Counted from the stretch's first letter, positions 33,139-42,080 are shown. The stretch is DNA of 63,381 nt from Stenotrophomonas sp. YIM B06876 (GCF_030711595.1 NZ_JAUJUJ010000017.1:1-63381); one strand, 5' to 3'. The notes: generated by a model from the letters alone, not told the origin. Program-made: numbers and translations.

Positions 33139-35226
33139 CTACATGCCTTCCAGCAGCGCCATCTGCGCCGAATGCGGCGGTTCGCCGGGAGCAGGTTCGC
33201 ACTTGCGGTAGTGGCCGTCGGGCTGCAGCGCCCAGGCGTTGAGGTTGTCCTCCAGATAGTTCTGCAGGGCTTCGCGATACACCCGCCGCGCCAGGTCCGG
33301 ATCCAGGATCGGAAAGCAGGTTTCCACCCGCCGCAGCAGGTTGCGCTCGAGCCAGTCGGCGCTGGCGCAGAACAGTTCCGGTGCGCCGTTGTTGCCGAAC
33401 CAGTAGATGCGGCTGTGTTCAAGGAAGCGCCCGACAATCGAGCGCACGCGGATGTTGTCCGACACCCCCGGCACGCCGGGGCGCAGGGTGCAGGTGCCGC
33501 GCACGACCAGGTCGATCTGCACCCCTGCCTGCGAGGCGGCATACAGCGCCCGCACCACCTGCGGCTCGTTAAGGGCGTTCATCTTGGCGATGATGCGTCC
33601 GGGCTTGCCGTCGGCCGCCAGCCGCGTCTCGCGCTCGATCCGCTGCAGCACGCCGGCATGCAGGGTGAACGGCGATTGCAGCAGGCGTTTGAGTTTCATT
33701 TTCGGCGCCAGCCCGGACAGCTGCTGGAACAGCAGGTGCACGTCGTTGCCGATGTCCGGATCGGCGGTGATCAGGCCCAGGTCGGTATAGGCGCGCGCGG
33801 TGCCGGCGTGATAATTGCCGGTGCCCAAATGGGTATAGCGGTGCAGCTTGCGGCCCTCGCGGCGCACGATCAGCAGCATCTTGGCGTGGGTCTTGTAGCC
33901 GACCACGCCGTACACCACCTGCACCCCGGCCTCCTGCAGGCGGTCGGCAAAGCCGAGATTGGCCTCCTCGTCGAAACGGGCGCGCAGCTCGACCACCACG
34001 GTCACATCCTTGCCGTTGCGCGCGGCCAGCACCAGCGCCTCGACAATCGCCGAATCCTTGCCGGTGCGGTACAGCGTCTGCTTGATCGCCAGCACGTTGG
34101 GGTCGATGGCCGCTTCGCGGATCAGCTCCAGCACGGTGTTGAACGAGTCGAACGGATGGTGCAGCAGCACGTCGTTGCGCGAGACGTGCTCGAAAATTCC
34201 CTCGGCCGTCTTGAGGATGCGCGGGGTCATCGCCGGGTATTTCAGGTCCGGCCGCTGCACCAGGTCGTAGACCTGGCTGACGCGATTGAGGTTGACCGCG
34301 CCATCGATCCGGTAGGCCGCGTTTTCCGGCAGTCCGAAATTCTGCAGCAGGGTCTGCACGATCGGGCGCGGGCAGTCATGGGCGATCTCCAGCCGCACCG
34401 CCGGCCGGTAGCCGCGGTCGACCAGTTCATCACGCAGCGCCAGCGCCAGGTTTTCCACCTCTTCTTCATCCACGACCAGTTCGGAGTTGCGGGTGACCCG
34501 GAACTGGTAGGCACCCTGCACCTCCATGCCCGGGAACAGCTCGTCGACAAAGGCCGACAGCACCGAGGACAGCAACACGAAATTCTGGGTGCCGCCCAGC
34601 GACTCGGGCAGCTGGATGATGCGTGGCAGCGAGCGCGGCGCCCGCACCAGCGCCAGATGGCCGGCGCGGCCGAAGGCGTCGGTGCCCTTGAGCACGACCA
34701 CGATATTGAGCGACTTGTTGAGGATCTTCGGGAACGGGTGCGAAGGGTCCAGCCCCAGCGGCGACAGCACCGGCATGATCTCGTTGCGGAAGTAGGCGCG
34801 CAGCCAGCGCTTCTGCCGCGCCGTCCAGCTGTTGTGCGCGAGCACGCCGATGCCGGCCTCCAGCAGCGCCGGACGCAGCACCTTGTTCCAGCAGCGGTAC
34901 TGCTGTTCCACCAGTTCGGCGGCGCGGTCGTGGATGGCGTTGAGGATCGCCTGCGGGCTCAATCCGTCCGGGGCCGGCGGCAGGCCGAACTCCTGCGCAT
35001 GGCGTACCGCCGCGGCGCGGATCTCGAAGAACTCGTCCAGGTTGGTGCACGAGATGCACAGGAAGCGCAGCCGTTCCAGCAGCGGCACCTGCGCATCCAG
35101 CGCCTGCGCCAGCACCCGGAAGTTGAAGTCCAGCTGCGACAGTTCACGGTTGATATACAGCGCCGGGTCACGCAGCGGGTCGCAGGCGGTCGGGACGGCA
35201 ACCAGGGCCGGAACAGGAGGGCTCAT
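33139..35226 (-). CDS. ppk1: Polyphosphate kinase 1
   Basis: 695 aa PPK1, which makes polyphosphate from ATP. Residues 20-120 form the N domain (YINRELSQLDFNFRVL). The autophosphorylated histidine is His447 in VVGYKTHAKMLLIVRREG, matching E. coli His435, and HLGTGNYH and MNALNE follow. The ATG start overlaps the phoR stop (ATGA at 35223-35226), so translation is coupled to phoR. The linkage of PhoBR with PPK/PPX under one Pho box implies polyphosphate synthesis is induced by phosphate starvation. Confidence 0.97.
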   Translation of the reverse strand: MSPPVPALVAVPTACDPLRDPALYINRELSQLDFNFRVLAQALDAQVPLLERLRFLCISCTNLDEFFEIRAAAVRHAQEFGLPPAPDGLSPQAILNAIHDRAAELVEQQYRCWNKVLRPALLEAGIGVLAHNSWTARQKRWLRAYFRNEIMPVLSPLGLDPSHPFPKILNKSLNIVVVLKGTDAFGRAGHLALVRAPRSLPRIIQLPESLGGTQNFVLLSSVLSAFVDELFPGMEVQGAYQFRVTRNSELVVDEEEVENLALALRDELVDRGYRPAVRLEIAHDCPRPIVQTLLQNFGLPENAAYRIDGAVNLNRVSQVYDLVQRPDLKYPAMTPRILKTAEGIFEHVSRNDVLLHHPFDSFNTVLELIREAAIDPNVLAIKQTLYRTGKDSAIVEALVLAARNGKDVTVVVELRARFDEEANLGFADRLQEAGVQVVYGVVGYKTHAKMLLIVRREGRKLHRYTHLGTGNYHAGTARAYTDLGLITADPDIGNDVHLLFQQLSGLAPKMKLKRLLQSPFTLHAGVLQRIERETRLAADGKPGRIIAKMNALNEPQVVRALYAASQAGVQIDLVVRGTCTLRPGVPGVSDNIRVRSIVGRFLEHSRIYWFGNNGAPELFCASADWLERNLLRRVETCFPILDPDLARRVYREALQNYLEDNLNAWALQPDGHYRKCEPAPGEPPHSAQMALLEGM

Positions 35227-36557
35227 GCAGGGCGGTCTTCAGCAGACAAGGCGGAAGGAAGGCGCGGGCGCAGGTGGTCGCTGTCGAAGTGGCAGCAGAA
35301 CATGCTGCCCTTGCCGACTTCGCTGTGGATCTCCAACCGCGCCTGGTGCAGCCCGAGGATGTGCTTGACGATGGACAGGCCCAGCCCGGTGCCGCCGCTC
35401 TCACGCGAGCGGCTGCTGGAAACCCGGTAGAAACGTTCGGTAAGCCGCGGCAGATGGGAGGCGGGAATGCCATAACCGCTGTCGGTCACCGACAGCACCG
35501 CGCCACCGGGTTCGCGGGCGAAGGTGATGGCGATACGGCCGCCGGCCGGGGTGTAGCGCACCGCATTGCTGACCAGGTTGGAGAAGGCGCTGTGCAGTTC
35601 CTTGCTGGAGCCGAGCAGGTCCACCCCGGCACTGTCCTCGATGTGGATGCGGTGGCGCCCGTGGCTGAGGGCTTCGGCCTCGCGCCGCAATGAAATCAGC
35701 ATGGGCGTCATCGCCACGGTTTCCTGCTCGGAGTGCTGTTGCGATTCCAGCCGCGACAGCGTCAGCAGGTCCTCCACCAGTTGTGCCATGCGCTGGGACT
35801 GCTTGCGCATCTCCAGCAGCATCGGCCCGGTACCGGGGAAATCCTCCGGGTCCATCATGTCCAGGTAGCCGTGCACCACGGTCAGCGGGGTGCGCAGCTC
35901 ATGCGAGACATTGGCCACGAAGTCGCGCCGTACCTGCTCCAGGTGCAGCAGCTTGGTGACGTCGCGCGCCAGCAGCAGCCAGTAATTGTCCGAGTAGGGA
36001 ATCAGCCGCAAGTGCAGGCGGATGCCCGGGTCCGCGGGCGAGTCCGCATCCAGGATCGGTTCGGCATGGCGTCCGGCGGCCAGCCAGTGCGCCAGCGGCA
36101 GCGGTTGCAGGCGTTCCACCAGCGCGGCATGCCGGTCGCCGGGGTGGCGCAGGCCGAGCAGGCTTGAGGCCGCCTCGTTGAACCATTGCACGCGCTGGGT
36201 GTTGCGATCGACCACCACCACGGCGTCGGGCAGCGCGGCGGCGGCGGCGCGGTAGCTGCGCAGCATGTCCAGCAGGCGCCTTTTGCGCGCGCGCATCTCG
36301 CGCTGGTTGCGGTAGAGCAGGCGGTCCAGCTCGTTCCACACGCCGCTGCCATCGCTGGTTTCCCAGCGCTGGCGGGCGGTCAGCCGCATCAGCACCTGGC
36401 GCAGGCGCCAGTAGTGCCAGGCCAGCACGCCAAGCGCGGCGATGGCCACCCCGGCGCCCGGGTGTCCGGCCAGCAGCCCGAGCAGCCCGGCAAGCAACAG
36501 CGCCGCGGCCACGGAGGCCAGTGTCTTCAACCAGGCGGATTGGATGTGGCCGGGCAT
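35223..36557 (-). CDS. phoR: Phosphate regulon sensor kinase PhoR
   Basis: 444 aa. Two N-terminal membrane helices lie at about 10-30 and 34-50, then a PAS domain (about 105-200, ALPDAVVVVDRNTQRVQWFN), a HisKA domain with His219 in FVANVSHELRTPLTVVHGYL, and an HATPase domain with N and G boxes (NLVSNAVRYTP, SGYGIP, GGTGLGLSIVKHIL). There is no large periplasmic sensor loop, as in other PhoR proteins that sense via PstSCAB-PhoU. It lies 102 bp after phoB. Confidence 0.96.
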   Translation of the reverse strand: MPGHIQSAWLKTLASVAAALLLAGLLGLLAGHPGAGVAIAALGVLAWHYWRLRQVLMRLTARQRWETSDGSGVWNELDRLLYRNQREMRARKRRLLDMLRSYRAAAAALPDAVVVVDRNTQRVQWFNEAASSLLGLRHPGDRHAALVERLQPLPLAHWLAAGRHAEPILDADSPADPGIRLHLRLIPYSDNYWLLLARDVTKLLHLEQVRRDFVANVSHELRTPLTVVHGYLDMMDPEDFPGTGPMLLEMRKQSQRMAQLVEDLLTLSRLESQQHSEQETVAMTPMLISLRREAEALSHGRHRIHIEDSAGVDLLGSSKELHSAFSNLVSNAVRYTPAGGRIAITFAREPGGAVLSVTDSGYGIPASHLPRLTERFYRVSSSRSRESGGTGLGLSIVKHILGLHQARLEIHSEVGKGSMFCCHFDSDHLRPRLPSALSAEDRPA

Positions 36558-36659
36558 TGCACTCTCGGGTAGGCGGAAAATCCGTGGAAGTGGCCCCTGT
36601 TTATAGCAGGACCGCGCGCTGCAGGCAGCGGCGCGAGGTTGCGCTGCGGTATTGCAGGG

Positions 36660-37349
36660 TCAGACCGCGGCGGAAAAGCGGTAGCCGGCGCCGCGCACGG
36701 TCTGCACCATGTCCTGCGCGGCGAAAGGTTCCAGCGTCTTGCGCAGGCGGCGGATATGCACATCGATGGTGCGTTCTTCCACATACACGCTCCCGCCCCA
36801 CACATGGTCGAGCAGTTGCGAGCGGGTATAGACGCGTTCGGGATGGGTCATGAAGAAATGCAGCAGGCGGTATTCGGTCGGGCCGATGGACACCGGCGCC
36901 TCGCCGGCAAATACCCGGTGCGCGGCACCGTCGATGCGGATCGGGCCGATCACCACGCTGCCGTCCTCGTCGTCGTCGCGGGCGCGGCGCAGCACCGCGC
37001 GGATACGCGCCAGCAGCTCGCGTGCCGAGAACGGTTTGACCACGTAATCGTCGACGCCGGCTTCCAGTCCGCCGACGCGGTCGTTCTCTTCGCCGCGGGC
37101 GGTGAGCATGATGATCGGCACTTCGCGGGTCACGGCTTCCTTGCGCCAGCGCCGGGCCAGTTCCAGCCCGCTGGTGCCGGGCAGCATCCAGTCCAGCAGA
37201 ATCATGTCCGGCACGCGATCGGCAATGGCCGTCTGCGCTTCCAGCGCATCGCCGGCATGCACCGGTTCGTAGTCGCCCTTGCGCAGGGCGAAGGCGACCA
37301 TGTCGCGGATCGCGGGTTCGTCATCGACAATCAGGATGCGTTTCTGCAC
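36660..37349 (-). CDS. phoB: Phosphate regulon response regulator PhoB
   Basis: 229 aa OmpR/PhoB-family regulator. The receiver domain has the acidic pair Asp9/Asp10, phospho-acceptor Asp53 in LLDWMLPG and Lys105 in YVVKPFSAREL. The C-terminal winged helix ends VYVEERTIDVHIRRLRKTL and VRGAGYRFS, as in PhoB. A matching Pho box lies just upstream, so it is likely autoregulated. Confidence 0.97.
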   Translation of the reverse strand: MQKRILIVDDEPAIRDMVAFALRKGDYEPVHAGDALEAQTAIADRVPDMILLDWMLPGTSGLELARRWRKEAVTREVPIIMLTARGEENDRVGGLEAGVDDYVVKPFSARELLARIRAVLRRARDDDEDGSVVIGPIRIDGAAHRVFAGEAPVSIGPTEYRLLHFFMTHPERVYTRSQLLDHVWGGSVYVEERTIDVHIRRLRKTLEPFAAQDMVQTVRGAGYRFSAAV

Positions 37350-37386
37350 ATGCCCACCGTAAAGCCCGCCAATCGGGATCCCGCCC

Positions 37387-37420
37387 AGTAGACTACGGTT
37401 TCATGACCGGTTTATGACAG
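37387..37420 (-). promoter_or_regulatory. Pho box and -10 element of the phoB operon
   Basis: On the minus strand CTGTCATAAACCGGTCAT (37403-37420) has two TGTCAT-type half-sites at 11-bp period, close to the PhoB consensus CTGTCATAWAWCTGTCAY. Ten bases later TCTACT (37387-37392) fits a -10 box, the usual spacing when the Pho box replaces the -35. It is 54 bp upstream of the phoB start. Confidence 0.82.
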
Positions 37421-37429
37421 CTGTCGCAC

Positions 37430-39073
37430 TCAGCGGCGCTCCACATCCGGATCGCGCACGCCCAGCCGGCGCAGCTCGAGCACGGTGGGCATCATCGATT
37501 CGATCCGCGCATCGACCCGGGCGCGGCTCACGTAGTCCAGCCCAGGCTGTTTCAGCAGCGCCTGGAACTGCATCAGCGCCTGCTCGGGGTGTCCGTTCAG
37601 GTACGCCGCTTCGGCATAGGCTTCGCTGGCGCGGGCGGGGTCGCCGGCCAGTTCGCAGGCGCGGGCGAAGATCCGCTGGAATACCGGGTCATCCCCGGAG
37701 CGGGCCAGCAGCGGGCGCAGCATCGCCTGCGCGCGGCGCCCGGCGTCCACGCCGCCCTGTTCGTTGAGGATGCCGGCGTAGGTCAGGGCCACCGCGCGGT
37801 TGAGCGGCAGGCGTTGCAGCAGCGCCTCGAAGCGGCGGTTGGCCTCGGCGGGCCGGCCGGCGCGTGATTCGGCCTCGCCCAGCGCCAGCGCCAGCCACAG
37901 GTTGTCCGGATGGCTGGCCAGCAGTTGCTGTAACTCGCCGAGCACTTCCTGCGGCGCACTGCCATTGCGCAGCTGGGCCAGCGCCACGCCGTAGCGTTGC
38001 GGGTCGCTCAGGCCCTGTTTCTGGCCGCGGCGCAGATCCTGGTATTCGCGGATCAGGTCCGACGGGGTCGCGGCGCTGAGCACGCGCAGCCGCTCGCGTG
38101 CCCAGTCGAACTGGCCGTTGCCGCCGCCCGCGCCGGCCATCGGCAATGACAGCTGCATCGACGCCGGCAGCAGCGGATTGCCACTGCCGCCCAGCGGGTT
38201 GGCCGCCGGATCGGAAGGATTGACCCGCTCCTGACGCACCCCGCCCGGGGTCCGGGTGGTCAGCAGCACCGTGTCTTTCTTCATCTGCACCGCGCGTGCT
38301 TTGGCCTCGCTGATGCGGGTCAGGGTGACCGGATGGGTGCGCAGGAAGTCGGGCACGCTGTAGCCGCCTTCGTTGCCGCGCATGGCCTGCGACATGCGTT
38401 CAAAGAAACCGGCCATCGCGTCCACGTCGTAGCCGCTGCGGGCCAGGGTGCGGATGCCGAGGCGGTCGGCTTCGGATTCGTTGGAACGGGTGAAGTCGAT
38501 CTGCCGCTGCTGCATCAGCCCCATCGCGCCGGTGATGCTGGCCATGGTGGCGTTGCCGGCCGAATGGCCGCCCGCCTGCTGTGCGGCCACCACCGCGGCC
38601 AGCATGCCCAGCAGGATCGGGATCTGGTCGCGCTGGGCGCGCTCCACGCTGCGCAGCACATGCTGCTGGGTGACATGGGCGATTTCGTGCGACAGCACGG
38701 CCGCCACCTCGTCTTCGCGCTCGGCAGTCAGGACCAGCCCGGCGTTGACCCCGATGTAGCCGCCGAGCGTGGCGAAGGCGTTGATCTGGCGGTCCTTGAG
38801 CATGAAGAACGTGAACGGCTGGCGCGGCTGGGCGCTGTTGGAACCGAGGCGTGCGCCCATCGCCTGCAGCCATTCATCGGTCAGCGGATCGTCCAGCAGA
38901 TAGCCGTAGTTGCGCAGCTCGCGCAGCATCATGCCGCCGTATTCGGCCTGCCGCGCGGGCGTCAGCAGCTCCCCGGCCGAGGAGCCGATGTCGGGCAGTT
39001 TCGCGTCCTGGGCGGCCGCCAGCGGGGTGGCCAGGATCACGGTCAGGGCGGTGGCGAGCAGCAAGGGGCGCAA
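37430..39073 (-). CDS. bepA: Periplasmic M48 metalloprotease/chaperone, BepA-like
   Basis: 547 aa. Signal peptide 1-21 (ending TPLAAAQ). The M48 peptidase domain has HEIAH at 129-133 and the third zinc ligand Glu201 in NESEADRLG. The C-terminal half (about 350-540) is TPR-like helical repeats. The layout matches E. coli BepA (YfgC), which assists or degrades LptD and BAM substrates. A Gly/Pro-rich linker of about 60 residues around 290-330 separates the domains. It is upstream of phoB on the same strand, but the Pho box between them suggests separate control. Confidence 0.93.
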   Translation of the reverse strand: MRPLLLATALTVILATPLAAAQDAKLPDIGSSAGELLTPARQAEYGGMMLRELRNYGYLLDDPLTDEWLQAMGARLGSNSAQPRQPFTFFMLKDRQINAFATLGGYIGVNAGLVLTAEREDEVAAVLSHEIAHVTQQHVLRSVERAQRDQIPILLGMLAAVVAAQQAGGHSAGNATMASITGAMGLMQQRQIDFTRSNESEADRLGIRTLARSGYDVDAMAGFFERMSQAMRGNEGGYSVPDFLRTHPVTLTRISEAKARAVQMKKDTVLLTTRTPGGVRQERVNPSDPAANPLGGSGNPLLPASMQLSLPMAGAGGGNGQFDWARERLRVLSAATPSDLIREYQDLRRGQKQGLSDPQRYGVALAQLRNGSAPQEVLGELQQLLASHPDNLWLALALGEAESRAGRPAEANRRFEALLQRLPLNRAVALTYAGILNEQGGVDAGRRAQAMLRPLLARSGDDPVFQRIFARACELAGDPARASEAYAEAAYLNGHPEQALMQFQALLKQPGLDYVSRARVDARIESMMPTVLELRRLGVRDPDVERR

Positions 39074-39224
39074 ACGGAACTCCGGGGCAGGGCTGGGCGG
39101 AGGATGACGGCAGGGCGCGGCGACAGTGTGAAGCGCGGGTTAATCCACAGTGTTGCGTGGGTGATATCGAAAAACCACCCGACCGCTACCATGTATGGAC
39201 CCAGTTTCCAGCGTGGAGTTTCCT

Positions 39225-39524
39225 GTGACCTCTGACATATCCAGCAAAGCCGCGGGCGCCATGCCCGAGATCACCATCTATTCCACCGCCGTATGCCCGT
39301 ATTGCGTGGCGGCCAAGAACTTCCTCAAGAGCAAGGGCCAGTCGTGGACCGAGGTGCGCATCGACCTGGATCCGGTCGCGCGCGAGAAAATGATGGCGGC
39401 CACCCGCCGCACCAGCGTGCCGCAGATCTTCATCGGCGACCTCCATATTGGCGGCTATGACGACATGATGGCGATGCACCGCGCCGGCAAACTCGAGCCG
39501 CTGTTCACCGGGGCGCGTCCATGA
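39225..39524 (+). CDS. grxC: Glutaredoxin 3-type glutaredoxin
   Basis: 99 aa dithiol glutaredoxin with the CPYC active site (Cys24, Cys27) in YSTAVCPYCVAAKNFL, the TSVPQIFIG cis-Pro loop and the GGYDDMMAMHRAGKLEPL C terminus. It reduces disulfides using glutathione. The GTG start at 39225 is favoured by GGAG 6 nt upstream; ATG at 39195 or 39261 are alternatives. The next gene overlaps its stop by 4 bp. Confidence 0.92.
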   Translation: MTSDISSKAAGAMPEITIYSTAVCPYCVAAKNFLKSKGQSWTEVRIDLDPVAREKMMAATRRTSVPQIFIGDLHIGGYDDMMAMHRAGKLEPLFTGARP

Positions 39525-39916
39525 GCGGCGAGGGCAAGGCGGCCGACCGGGTCGCCGAATTCACCGAGTTCCGCCAGCGCATGAACCAGCGCATTCTGGC
39601 CGAGCCCAACCAGGTGGTACGGCGCTTTTTCGCGCTCGATACCCAGACCTACCAGGCCGGCGCGCTGGATGTGAAGACCAAGGAGCTGCTCGGGCTGGTG
39701 GCCTCGATGGTGCTGCGCTGCGACGACTGCATCGGCTATCACGTTGCCCAGTGCAAAGAGGCCGGGGTCAGCCGCGAGGAGTTCTTCGAGACCTTCTCGG
39801 TGGGGCTGGTGGTCGGCGGCTCGATCGTGATTCCGCACCTGCGGCGGGCGGTGGACTTCCTCGACCAGCTCGAAAACGGCAGCGCCACGGCACCGGCTGG
39901 GCACGACCACAGCTGA
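39521..39916 (+). CDS. Carboxymuconolactone decarboxylase family (AhpD-like) protein
   Basis: 131 aa helical protein with an AhpD-type CxxC pair (Cys67, Cys70) and His74 in LRCDDCIGYHVAQCKEAG. This suggests peroxidase or disulfide-reductase activity and not lactone decarboxylation. ATGA overlap with the glutaredoxin gene implies translational coupling, and a glutaredoxin partner fits a thiol-redox role (inference). The C terminus ends GHDHS. Confidence 0.86.
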   Translation: MSGEGKAADRVAEFTEFRQRMNQRILAEPNQVVRRFFALDTQTYQAGALDVKTKELLGLVASMVLRCDDCIGYHVAQCKEAGVSREEFFETFSVGLVVGGSIVIPHLRRAVDFLDQLENGSATAPAGHDHS

Positions 39917-40048
39917 ACCCGGGCCGGGGCCGGGTTTGGGGAGAGGGGGCTGGATCGGGCATAATTGCCAGCTGAAACCTTTTCAATCGCGCCTGCGATC
40001 CGGGCAGCCGGACGGCGCTTCCCTCTCCCTGTTCGGAATATCTATCTT

Positions 40049-41053
40049 ATGACGCAGACAATCACCGTCATCCGTGGCGATGGCATTGGCCCGGAGATCA
40101 TGGACGCCACCCTGTTCGTGCTCGATGCGCTGAACGCCGGCCTGACCTACGAATACGCCGACGCCGGCCTGGCCGCGCTGGAAAAGCATGGCGAGCTGAT
40201 GCCGGCCGCCACGCTGGAATCGATCAAGAAGAACAAGGTCGCGCTGAAGAGCCCGCTGACTACGCCGGTCGGCGGTGGTTTCAGCTCGATCAACGTGGCC
40301 CTGCGCCGCCAGTTCGACCTGTACGCCAACGTGCGCCCGGCGATCTCGTTCCCGAACACCAAGGCGCGCTACGAAAACATCGATGTGATCACCGTGCGTG
40401 AGAACACCGAGGGCGCCTACCTGGCCGAGGGCCAGGAAGTCTCGGCCGACGGCGAGACCGCGTTCTCCGGCACCCGCATCACCCGCAAGGGCTCCGAGCG
40501 CATCGTGCGTTACGCCTTCGAGCTGGCCAAGAGCACCGGCCGCAAGAAGGTCACCGCCGTGCACAAGGCCAACATCATCAAGTCGACCTCGGGCCTGTTC
40601 CTGGATGTCGCCCGCGAAGTGGCGGCGAAATATCCGGAGATCGAATTCCAGGAAATGATCGTTGACAACGCCTGCATGCAGCTGGTGATGAACCCGGAAC
40701 AGTTCGACATCATCGTCACCACCAACCTGTTCGGCGACATCATCTCCGACCTGTGCGCCGGCCTCGTCGGTGGCCTGGGTCTGGCCCCGGGTGCCAATAT
40801 CGGCGCCGATGTGGCGATCTTCGAAGCCGTGCACGGCACCGCGCCGGACATCGCCGGCCAGGGCAAGGCCAATCCGTGCGCGCTGCTGCTGGGTGCTGCG
40901 CAGATGCTCGACCACATTGGCCAGCCGGAAAACGCCGAGCGCCTGCGCAAGGCCATCGTCGCCACGATGGAGGCCAGGGACTCGCTGACCGGCGACCTCG
41001 GCGGCACCGGCAGCACCATGGGCTTTGCCAAGGCGATTGCCAGCCGCGTGTAA
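40049..41053 (+). CDS. icd: Isocitrate dehydrogenase, NAD-type
   Basis: 334 aa, far shorter than the 416-aa E. coli enzyme. It belongs to the isocitrate/isopropylmalate dehydrogenase family: VIRGDGIGPEIMD at the N terminus, substrate loop near FSSINVALRRQFDLYANVRP, and VTTNLFGDIISD. Cofactor choice can be read in VHGTAPDIAGQGKANP: Asp, Ile and Ala replace the Lys, Tyr and Val that bind the NADP phosphate in E. coli, so NAD is predicted. ATG at 40049 matches the family N terminus; the frame is open for 28 more codons upstream without support. It ends in a hairpin terminator. Confidence 0.94.
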   Translation: MTQTITVIRGDGIGPEIMDATLFVLDALNAGLTYEYADAGLAALEKHGELMPAATLESIKKNKVALKSPLTTPVGGGFSSINVALRRQFDLYANVRPAISFPNTKARYENIDVITVRENTEGAYLAEGQEVSADGETAFSGTRITRKGSERIVRYAFELAKSTGRKKVTAVHKANIIKSTSGLFLDVAREVAAKYPEIEFQEMIVDNACMQLVMNPEQFDIIVTTNLFGDIISDLCAGLVGGLGLAPGANIGADVAIFEAVHGTAPDIAGQGKANPCALLLGAAQMLDHIGQPENAERLRKAIVATMEARDSLTGDLGGTGSTMGFAKAIASRV

Positions 41054-41080
41054 TCTGGAATTGCAGACGGCGGTACCCGG

Positions 41081-41110
41081 AACGGAGCGCCCTGGCGCTC
41101 CGTTTCCGTT
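41081..41110 (+). terminator. Terminator after icd
   Basis: AACGGAGCGC - CCTG - GCGCTCCGTT followed by TTCCGTTT. Confidence 0.8.
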
Positions 41111-41154
41111 TCCGGTGCTGGTGGAGGCAGATGGACCGGCCCGGCTTGCGGATA

Positions 41155-41184
41155 CGGAAAAGGCGCCTTGCGGCGCCTTTTCCG
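41155..41184. terminator. Palindromic terminator, second copy of the 19789 hairpin
   Basis: CGGAAAAGGCGCC - TTGC - GGCGCCTTTTCCG, a 13-bp perfect stem. It lies between the convergent icd and Bax-inhibitor genes. Stem and loop equal the reverse complement of the hairpin after the TorF porin gene. Confidence 0.85.
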
Positions 41185-41205
41185 TTCCTCGCGGTACAGG
41201 TGTGA

Positions 41206-41967
41206 TCAGTTGCGCGACTGCAACTTGGACAGCAGGCGCAGGAACTCGATGTACAGCCACACCAGCGTCACCATCAGGGCGAACGCGCCGTACCACTCCA
41301 TGTACTTCGGCGCGTTCTGCGCGACCCCGCTTTCGATGGAGTCGAAATCCAGCACCAGGTTCAGCGCGGCGATCACCACCACGAACAGGCTGAAGCCGAT
41401 GCCGAACAGGCCCGAGCCGTGGATGAGCGGGATGGTGATGTGGAAAAAGCCCAGCACGATCGTGGCCAGATAGACCAGCGCGATGCCGCCGGTGGCGGCG
41501 ACCACGCCCAGTTTGAAGTTTTCGGTGGCCTTGATCAGCCCGCTGCGGTAGGCGAACAGCAGCGCGAACAGGGTGCCAAAGGTCAGCAGTACCGCCTGGA
41601 ACACGATGCCCTGGAAGCGCGCTTCGTAGATGGCCGAGATCGAGCCGAGGAAAAAGCCTTCCGCCAGCGCGTACAGCGGCGCGCTGACCGGCGCCCAGGT
41701 CTTCTTGAAGATCGTCACCAGTGCCAGCACCAGACCGGCAATCATGCCGCCCCACAGATACAGCGTCGCCCCGGGTGCCAGCTCGCCGCTGGCGGTGAGG
41801 GTGTTGTTCCAGGCGAAGGCGGCGGTGAGCACGGTCAGCACCAGCAGGATGCCGGTCTTGTTGACGGTGCCGTCGAGGGTCATGGCGCCGCCATCGCGCG
41901 AGACCACGGTGCCGCTGCCAAGATCGAGGAAGGTGGATTCCTGGAGGGCGGGGTTGCCACTGCGCAT
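41206..41967 (-). CDS. Bax inhibitor-1/YccA family membrane protein
   Basis: 253 aa. Seven hydrophobic segments run from about residue 40 to 240. The family motif region near the C terminus includes LVLDFDSIESG, with acidic residues of the di-aspartyl pH sensor in YetJ-type calcium leak channels, and APKYMEWYGAFALMVTLVWLY. In E. coli the relative YccA modulates FtsH. ATG at 41967 follows AGGGAAAATCAT. A longer open frame to 42231 runs through tRNA-Pro and is rejected. Confidence 0.9.
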   Translation of the reverse strand: MRSGNPALQESTFLDLGSGTVVSRDGGAMTLDGTVNKTGILLVLTVLTAAFAWNNTLTASGELAPGATLYLWGGMIAGLVLALVTIFKKTWAPVSAPLYALAEGFFLGSISAIYEARFQGIVFQAVLLTFGTLFALLFAYRSGLIKATENFKLGVVAATGGIALVYLATIVLGFFHITIPLIHGSGLFGIGFSLFVVVIAALNLVLDFDSIESGVAQNAPKYMEWYGAFALMVTLVWLYIEFLRLLSKLQSRN

Positions 41968-42025
41968 ATGATTTTCCCTGTGGTTGTGGGGGCGGGACAT
42001 TGCCGATTGCGCTGCCGAGCATAAC

Positions 42026-42047
42026 CAAATGCAAATAAACGCATTTG
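42026..42047. promoter_or_regulatory. Inverted repeat next to tRNA-Pro promoter
   Basis: CAAATGC - AAATAAAC - GCATTTG, 7-bp arms in A/T-rich DNA ending 5 bp before the -35 box. It could be an UP-type element or a binding site between the divergent membrane-protein gene and the tRNA cluster. Confidence 0.4.
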
Positions 42048-42051
42048 AGCG

Positions 42052-42080
42052 TTGACAGACTGCGTGCGAATTCCCACAAT
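42052..42080 (+). promoter_or_regulatory. Sigma-70 promoter of the tRNA-Pro cluster
   Basis: TTGACA (perfect -35) - 17 bp - CACAAT (-10). A GC-rich stretch follows, as in stable-RNA promoters. tRNA-Pro begins 41 bp after the -10 box. Confidence 0.75.

Noticed and set aside
33076..33142. GTAG and CTAC ends around a GC-rich palindrome between ppx and ppk1, with the ppk1 stop TAG inside CTAC
   Set aside because: Resembles the SMAG case at 17298, but the hairpins do not start at the GTAG feet and the cores do not match; chance cannot be excluded.
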